Below are positions 6,092-9,898 of a stretch of DNA of 9,898 nt, piece after piece. The stretch comes from Polyangiaceae bacterium (GTDB lineage Bacteria > Myxococcota_A > Polyangia > Polyangiales > Polyangiaceae). Position 1 is the stretch's first letter. Every line of letters begins with the position of its first letter. The notes beneath the pieces were generated by a model, which was given only the letters and a program-made list of their open reading frames with translations, was not told the DNA's origin and ran no database searches. Position numbers and translations under genes: made by a program. Location: positions 1 through 9,898 of the forward strand of contig JAKVCH010000083.1 of the NCBI GenBank assembly GCA_022447485.1, written 5' to 3'.

Positions 6092-7153
6092 CTACGCCTT
6101 TGTGGCCTGCTGCGCCTCTTCCACCAAAAGTTGAATATCATCCGGGGTTGTTTGCCATGAGCACATCAGCCGTACGCCTCCCTCAACAAACTCATGGGCG
6201 ACTAAGCCTTTCTTCCGCAATTGCTCAAGGACTCGCCTGTCGATCTCATAAAAAACACTGTTGACTTCTCTGGCTCTGATCAGCCGAAAAGAAGGCAGAG
6301 CCGATAGCCTTTCTTCCAATAATTGGGCCATTTGATTTGCATGACGCGCGTGCTTGAGCCAGGCGTCCTCTTGAAGCATCTTGACCCAGGGTGCGGTGAG
6401 GTAGCGCATTTTCGATGCTAGCTGTCCTGCTTGCTTGCAACGATATTCAAACCCTAAGGCGAGACCCTTGGTGAAAAAGACCACGGCTTCGCCCAAACCC
6501 AAGCCATTCTTCGTTCCGCCTAGGCTGAGAACGTCAACCCCAAGATCGTGAGTCAGATTTTTAGGGCTTCTTCCAAGAGCAGCACACGCATTTGAAAATC
6601 GGGCGCCATCGATGTGAAAAGCGAGCTGATTGCGCTTGGCGGCCTCACTGAGCTGGCCTAGCTCGTTGGTGGTGTAACAGGTTCCCAGTTCGGTCGATTG
6701 TGTCAGGCTGATCGCTTTTGGCTGCGGTGCATGGAGGGGGAGAGCGTTACTGCAGATAGAATCGACCGCATCGACAGAAAGCTTGCCGTTCTTCCCGGTG
6801 CCTAAGAGAAGACTCAGCCCTTGAGAATAAAAAGCGGGGGCCCCACATTCATCATTTTGAATATGGGAGACTGGGTGGGCAATCACGCCTTGATAGGAGT
6901 GGCAGAGTTGGCTGAGAGCCAGCCCGTTGGCTGCTGTGCCGTTGAAACAGAAGAAGATTTCGCAATCGGTCTCGAAGACTTCTCGGAGTGCATCGGATGC
7001 CTTTTGGGTCCAGCGATCATCGCCATAGGGAGTCGAAAACCCAAGGTTTGCCTCCGTCATGGCCTCGAGTGCTTCGGGACAGATGCCGGAGGTATTATCA
7101 CTGGCAAATTGACTGAGCCGCTCTGAAGGCGGGTGTTTATCTAGAAAAGACAC
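6092..7153 (-). CDS. ltaE: low-specificity L-threonine aldolase (beta-eliminating lyase family)
   Basis: This PLP enzyme cleaves L-threonine or L-allo-threonine to glycine and acetaldehyde and often acts on other beta-hydroxy amino acids. From GTG 7153 it has 353 aa, near the family's usual 330-350. Visible fold-type I landmarks (numbered from this GTG) are FASDNTSG (16-23), 'GFSTPYGDDRWT' (38-49), the phosphate-binding FNGTAAN (70-76), SHIQNDECGAP (96-106) with the His that usually stacks on PLP, HIDGAR (180-185) with Asp182 for the pyridine nitrogen, and SLGGTKNG (210-217) with Lys215 as the Schiff-base lysine. 'GTKNG' is the hallmark of the family. An in-frame TTG at 7246 would add 31 residues that lack family character and have no ribosome site, whereas GTG 7153 has AGGGA ten nt upstream. 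It is transcribed divergently from the EamA permease. Stereospecificity (L versus L-allo) cannot be read from sequence. Confidence 0.9.
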   Translation of the reverse strand: MSFLDKHPPSERLSQFASDNTSGICPEALEAMTEANLGFSTPYGDDRWTQKASDALREVFETDCEIFFCFNGTAANGLALSQLCHSYQGVIAHPVSHIQNDECGAPAFYSQGLSLLLGTGKNGKLSVDAVDSICSNALPLHAPQPKAISLTQSTELGTCYTTNELGQLSEAAKRNQLAFHIDGARFSNACAALGRSPKNLTHDLGVDVLSLGGTKNGLGLGEAVVFFTKGLALGFEYRCKQAGQLASKMRYLTAPWVKMLQEDAWLKHARHANQMAQLLEERLSALPSFRLIRAREVNSVFYEIDRRVLEQLRKKGLVAHEFVEGGVRLMCSWQTTPDDIQLLVEEAQQATKA

Positions 7154-7300
7154 CAGCTCAGTATCCCTCAGCTCGAAGAATTTTCCAGGGACGTTACCGG
7201 TGCTGCAGTGAGCCGTGCTCGGGAGCGTATCGACAAATAACCGCAAAGCAGCTGCATCACGTGCCTATTGCACCCAAATTGGAGTGAGCTAAAGAGGCCC

Positions 7301-8158
7301 ATGACCATTCGCCGCAAGGCTCTTGTTGCCCTCTTTTTTATGGGGTTGATTCCTCTGCTCGTGCGTATTGTCCACGCTGACCCTCTGGCAATTGGGGTGG
7401 TGCGTTTGACGCTGGCTACCTCTCTCACGGCGTTTGCTTTTCGAAATCAGCTCAGTTTTTCTCGCTCTTTTATCAAAAAGCCAGGGCTCTTTCTCAGTTT
7501 AGGAGCGCTCTTCGCCGCCCATTGGTTTACCTACTTTCTAGCCATCCAATCGGCAGGAGCCGCCTTAGGCTTTCTGGCGCTGAGCACTTATGGTGTTCAT
7601 CTTACTTGGCTGGGTGCTTTTTTTACATCTCATCGACCAGGAATAATCGAATGGTTTTGCGTTTTCCTGGCTGGAGCCGGTGCTTGGTGTGCTGCTCCCT
7701 CACCGACTCTTGAACCAGAGCAGGCTTTGGGTTTTGGCATTGGGTTAGTGAGTGCCATTCTCTACGCGCTGACGCCTATTTTACACCAGCGAAATCAAGA
7801 TATTCCGCTCTATGACCGCAACTTGGGTCAGTTTTCTATTGCTCTCCTTTGCTTCCTACCTTTTTCCTTTTTCGCGGAGTTTCCCGACTCCTCAAAGGAT
7901 TGGCTGATTCTCGTGGTGTTGGGTGTTTGCTGCACCTTTATCGCTCATAATCTGTGGATTGAAGTTTCAAGTGTTCTTCCGCCTCAGGTGACGGGAACAA
8001 TCTACTATCTTGCTCTACCGATGACTCTGATTCTAGAGGGTCTCGTTTTGAGAAAGTCGCCGACCCAAGGGGAGCTGACGGGAGCTGCTCTGATCATCGG
8101 AGGTAATTTATTAGCTGTATCGGCGCGAGGCCGTCAGAGGCGGCTTGCCGCGGCCTGA
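7301..8158 (+). CDS. EamA/DMT superfamily permease (drug/metabolite exporter family)
   Basis: This 285-aa, ten-helix inner-membrane transporter is made of two EamA repeats, residues about 4-130 and 145-275. The first begins ALVALFFMGLIPLLVR followed by 'DPLAIGVVRLTLATSL' and 'FAAHWFTYFLAIQSAGAALGF', the characteristic region after helix 3. The second contains ALGFGIGLVSAILYALTPIL, then LVVLGVCCTFIAHNLWI, 'VTGTIYYLALPMTLILEGLVL' and a terminal helix LTGAALIIGGNLLAVSA. The C-terminus is basic (RGRQRR). ATG 7301 follows AAAGAGG (7291-7297, tight spacing) and GGAGTGAG (7281-7288). An upstream in-frame TTG at 7268 would add 11 polar residues and is less likely. Family members export amino acids or other metabolites, and RhtA (threonine/homoserine) is one. 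The substrate here is not determinable, although the threonine-related neighbours are suggestive. Confidence 0.87.
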   Translation: MTIRRKALVALFFMGLIPLLVRIVHADPLAIGVVRLTLATSLTAFAFRNQLSFSRSFIKKPGLFLSLGALFAAHWFTYFLAIQSAGAALGFLALSTYGVHLTWLGAFFTSHRPGIIEWFCVFLAGAGAWCAAPSPTLEPEQALGFGIGLVSAILYALTPILHQRNQDIPLYDRNLGQFSIALLCFLPFSFFAEFPDSSKDWLILVVLGVCCTFIAHNLWIEVSSVLPPQVTGTIYYLALPMTLILEGLVLRKSPTQGELTGAALIIGGNLLAVSARGRQRRLAAA

Positions 8159-8188
8159 GGGTGAGCTCGAGCGAAGCTCGTTGTCCCT
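8158..8188 (+). terminator. imperfect hairpin at the end of the EamA gene, possible terminator
   Basis: CGAGC-GAA-GCTCG (8168-8180) is a 5-bp stem closed by the very stable GCGAAGC triloop motif. It is flanked by AGGG (8158-8161) and CCCT (8185-8188), which can pair outside an internal loop. It starts at the last base of the TGA stop codon. No T-tract follows, so intrinsic termination is uncertain, and read-through toward thrS is possible. Confidence 0.3.
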
Positions 8189-8231
8189 GGTGTGAGCCTT
8201 GTGCAGCACCTTTCAAGCTGTGCGGCGGTAC

Positions 8232-8261
8232 GCAGTACAATGCCGTGCAGTGCAATGCTGT
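8232..8261. repeat. imperfect 15-nt tandem duplication
   Basis: GCAGTACAATGCCGT (8232-8246) is followed directly by GCAGTGCAATGCTGT (8247-8261). Thirteen of fifteen positions match, and both differences are transitions. It lies in the upstream part of the thrS leader and has no obvious protein-coding role. Confidence 0.75.
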
Positions 8262-8314
8262 TTTGTAAAGAACGAGCCATTTCGTGCCTGGATCGAGCCG
8301 GTGAGCTGAGCTAT

Positions 8315-8348
8315 GCGTTGAATCTTGCAATCAATCGGCGATTCACGC
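8315..8348 (+). promoter_or_regulatory. bulged hairpin in the thrS leader
   Basis: GCG-T-TGAATC (8315-8324) pairs with GATTCA-CGC (8340-8348), giving nine base pairs with one bulged T (8318) and a 15-nt loop. It is the longest stem in the leader, at -146 to -113 from the start codon. The E. coli thrS operator has a second, upstream stem-loop besides the anticodon-like one. Whether this hairpin corresponds to it is inference, and its loop does not resemble a tRNA-Thr anticodon loop. Confidence 0.4.
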
Positions 8349-8420
8349 TATGGCGCGTCGCCCAACGCTCGCCTTTTGGCGAATTGACAATTTCCTGGCC
8401 AGGTAAGGCAGGAGATTCAT

Positions 8421-8441
8421 GTGACCTCTTGTACGGGTCAC
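8421..8441 (+). promoter_or_regulatory. tRNA-Thr(UGU) anticodon-arm mimic, candidate ThrRS translational operator
   Basis: GTGACC (8421-8426) and GGTCAC (8436-8441) form a perfect 6-bp stem, extended by a T-G wobble (8427/8435). The loop is exactly seven bases, C-T-T-G-T-A-C (8428-8434). Read as a tRNA anticodon loop this is C32, U33, anticodon U34-G35-U36 (a threonine anticodon), A37, C38. From memory the E. coli tRNA-Thr(UGU) loop is CUUGUAA, so six of seven positions agree. The mimic triplet is at -31 to -29 from AUG and the hairpin ends four bases before the Shine-Dalgarno (8446-8450). In E. coli, ThrRS binds such an anticodon-like hairpin in its own mRNA and blocks 30S binding, and tRNA-Thr competes. 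The same mechanism is inferred here. Confidence 0.6.
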
Positions 8442-8460
8442 CACTGAGGAAAGAAATAAA

Positions 8461-9898
8461 ATGCCTACAATCAGTTTTCCGGATGGATCCAAGCGTACCT
8501 ATGACCATCCTGTTTCGGTTCTGGAAGTTGCCCAAGATATTGGGCCTGGACTAGCGAAGGTTACCCTAGGTGGACGGGTCAACGGTCAGCGTGTTGATGC
8601 TGTCGATCTCATTGAAGAAGATGCTGAGCTGACCATCTTCACCCCAAAAGATGACGACGGTCTTGAGATTATTCGTCATTCCTGTGCTCACCTTCTCGGC
8701 CACGCTCTCAAGCAGGTTTGGCCTGAGGCCAAGATGGCGATCGGTCCGACGATCGAGAACGGCTTTTACTACGATATTGACCTTGACCACACGCTGACGC
8801 CTGAAGATGTCGAGAAGCTTGAGGCGCACATGAAGAAGCTGGTGAAGACCGGTTATGATGTGGTGAAGAAAAAAGTCTCTTGGCAAGAGGCCCATGATGT
8901 TTTTGAGACAAGAGGCGAGCCTTATAAGGTAGAAATCTTAGACAAGGACGTTGCGACGGACGACCGGCCTGGTCTCTATCATCATGAAGAGTACGTCGAC
9001 ATGTGCCGAGGGCCTCATGTGCCCAATATGCGGTTTTGCCGTCACTTTAAGCTGCTGCACTTAGCCGGGGCCTACTGGCGAGGTGATTCAAATAACAAGA
9101 TGTTGCAGCGCATCTACGGCACCGCTTTTGCCGATCAAAAGGCACTGAAGGCACATCTTCGTTTTCTGGAAGAGGCTGCCAAGCGAGATCATCGTAAGCT
9201 CGCTCGTAAGTTTGACCTCTTGCACATGCAAGAAGAGGCCCCGGGTATGGTCTTTTGGCATGAAAAGGGTTGGTCCATCTACACGGTGGTCGAAAATCAC
9301 ATGCGCAAGGTGCAGCGCGAGAACGGCTACCGGGAGATCAAGACTCCACAAATTGTGGACCGTACTCTTTGGGAGAAATCAGGCCATTGGGATAAGTTCC
9401 GCGACAATATGTTTACCGTGGAAACAGAGGCAAAAGATTATGCGGTGAAGCCAATGAATTGTCCCTGTCATGTTCAGGTTTTTAATCAAGGCTTGAAGAG
9501 CTATCGTGATCTTCCTCTGCGTTTGGCAGAGTTTGGTGCCTGTCATCGCAACGAGGCCTCAGGCACTCTGCAGGGGTTGATGCGCGTCCGCAGCTTTGTG
9601 CAGGACGATGCCCATATCTTCTGCACGGAAGAGATGATTCAAGATGAGGTTTCTATCTTTACGGACCTTCTCTACGAGGTTTATCGAGACTTCGGGTTCG
9701 ATGAGGTGATCGTGCGCTTGTCGACTCGACCAGAGCAACGTGTCGGAAGCGATGAGGTCTGGGATAAGTCTGAAAATTCGCTGAAAGATGCCCTGGACTC
9801 GAAGGGGCTCGACTGGCAGCTGCTGCCGGGGGAAGGTGCTTTCTATGGACCCAAGATTGAGTTTTCGCTCAAAGATTGCATTGGACGAGTTTGGCAGT
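8461..9898 (+). CDS. thrS: threonine--tRNA ligase, 5' part (truncated by window end)
   Basis: This class II aminoacyl-tRNA synthetase charges tRNA-Thr. The window contains 479 codons of about 640 and breaks in '...GRVWQ'. TGS domain is at 1-61. The editing domain that removes mischarged serine has H73 and H77 (RHSCAHLLGH) and C182/H186 (DMCRGPH). The catalytic core has zinc ligands C334 (MNCPC) and H385 (DDAHIF), and motif 2 Arg363 (CHRNEASG, then LMRVRSFVQDDAH). All these positions equal the E. coli numbering, so the protein is colinear with the E. coli enzyme, editing included. The third zinc ligand region and the C-terminal anticodon-binding domain lie beyond the window. ATG 8461 has GAGGA ten nt upstream. 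In many bacteria thrS is followed by infC and ribosomal-protein genes; that cannot be checked here. Regulation is probably translational through the leader hairpin at 8421-8441. Confidence 0.97.
   Translation, partial: MPTISFPDGSKRTYDHPVSVLEVAQDIGPGLAKVTLGGRVNGQRVDAVDLIEEDAELTIFTPKDDDGLEIIRHSCAHLLGHALKQVWPEAKMAIGPTIENGFYYDIDLDHTLTPEDVEKLEAHMKKLVKTGYDVVKKKVSWQEAHDVFETRGEPYKVEILDKDVATDDRPGLYHHEEYVDMCRGPHVPNMRFCRHFKLLHLAGAYWRGDSNNKMLQRIYGTAFADQKALKAHLRFLEEAAKRDHRKLARKFDLLHMQEEAPGMVFWHEKGWSIYTVVENHMRKVQRENGYREIKTPQIVDRTLWEKSGHWDKFRDNMFTVETEAKDYAVKPMNCPCHVQVFNQGLKSYRDLPLRLAEFGACHRNEASGTLQGLMRVRSFVQDDAHIFCTEEMIQDEVSIFTDLLYEVYRDFGFDEVIVRLSTRPEQRVGSDEVWDKSENSLKDALDSKGLDWQLLPGEGAFYGPKIEFSLKDCIGRVWQ

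Larger units (their letters stand above)
8159..8460 (+). promoter_or_regulatory. 302-nt thrS leader/intergenic region
   Basis: No convincing gene lies here. The stretch holds, in order, the hairpin after the EamA gene, an imperfect 15-nt tandem repeat (8232-8261), a 9-bp bulged hairpin (8315-8348), a GGCG-CGT-CGCC mini-hairpin (8352-8362), TCGCC-TTTT-GGCGA (8369-8382), a TTGACA without a matching -10 (8384-8389), the palindrome CCTGGCCAGG (8394-8403), the anticodon-like hairpin (8421-8441) and the ribosome site GAGGA (8446-8450), 10 nt from ATG. No clear sigma70 promoter could be fixed, so the transcription start of thrS is unknown. The density of inverted repeats suggests a structured regulatory 5' UTR. 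Confidence 0.6.

Noticed and set aside
8261..8270. Second anticodon mimic (TTTTGTAAAG contains U-UGU-A)
   Set aside because: Only one closing T-A pair can form around a 7-nt loop, and the next bases (G/G) do not pair, so there is no stem.
8384..8412. TTGACA as a -35 box for thrS
   Set aside because: At 16-18 nt spacing the bases (around GGCAGG) do not resemble a -10 box. Calling a promoter would be unsupported.
8159..8460. T-box riboswitch in front of thrS
   Set aside because: No AGGGUGGNACCRCG-type T-box sequence and no terminator/antiterminator pair with a T-run was found.
8192..8554. 120-aa open frame from GTG across the thrS leader
   Set aside because: It runs out of frame into thrS, has no domain and no credible ribosome site, and the leader shows RNA-structure features instead.
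1..9898. Defence system, mobile element, CRISPR or tRNA genes
   Set aside because: Both strands were read for nuclease, recombinase and transposase motifs, regular repeats and cloverleaf signatures; none was seen.

Overview
The window looks like a chromosomal segment of a Gram-negative, lipoprotein-rich bacterium with mid-range GC (roughly half, by eye). The best guess is a Myxococcota (former Deltaproteobacteria) or related lineage. The reasons are an FG-GAP/VCBS lipoprotein with Cys-rich modules, a pair of small lipoproteins with an Ig-like domain and a 'GxGxFxYxC...DAAC' N-terminal pattern of the kind I associate with myxobacterial lipoproteins, and no phage, IS or plasmid genes. The taxon is inferred, not proven. 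No tRNA, rRNA, CRISPR array or mobile element was found.

Layout. Positions 2-214 (+) hold the C-terminus of a MarC-family membrane protein cut by the window edge. 488-1450 (+) is an NAD-dependent 3-hydroxyacyl-CoA dehydrogenase. 1464-1619 (+) is a possible 51-aa small ORF that fills the gap to the next gene. 1621/1636-4215 (+) is a large surface or secreted FG-GAP lipoprotein. 4374-4739 (+) is a small DUF5684-type membrane protein. On the minus strand, read right to left, are a low-specificity L-threonine aldolase (7153-6092), then a two-gene lipoprotein operon (6000-5257 and 5260-4856, ATGA overlap) with its own consensus-like promoter placed so close to the ATG that the message may be leaderless. 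Divergent from the aldolase is an EamA/DMT transporter (7301-8158, +). A 302-nt leader full of inverted repeats follows, then thrS (8461 to window end, +, 479 codons present), a ThrRS whose active-site residues fall at exactly the E. coli positions.

The most interesting item is in the thrS leader. A hairpin at 8421-8441, four nucleotides upstream of the Shine-Dalgarno, presents a 7-nt loop C-U-U-G-U-A-C. This has the form of a tRNA-Thr(UGU) anticodon loop (U33, anticodon UGU, A37). Its anticodon-like triplet lies at -31 to -29 from AUG, close to where the E. coli thrS translational operator places its own anticodon mimic. This suggests ThrRS autoregulation by tRNA mimicry outside the enterobacteria. 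Three consecutive genes (threonine aldolase, a DMT exporter-type permease, ThrRS) could share a threonine theme, although only the first and last are firmly threonine-linked.
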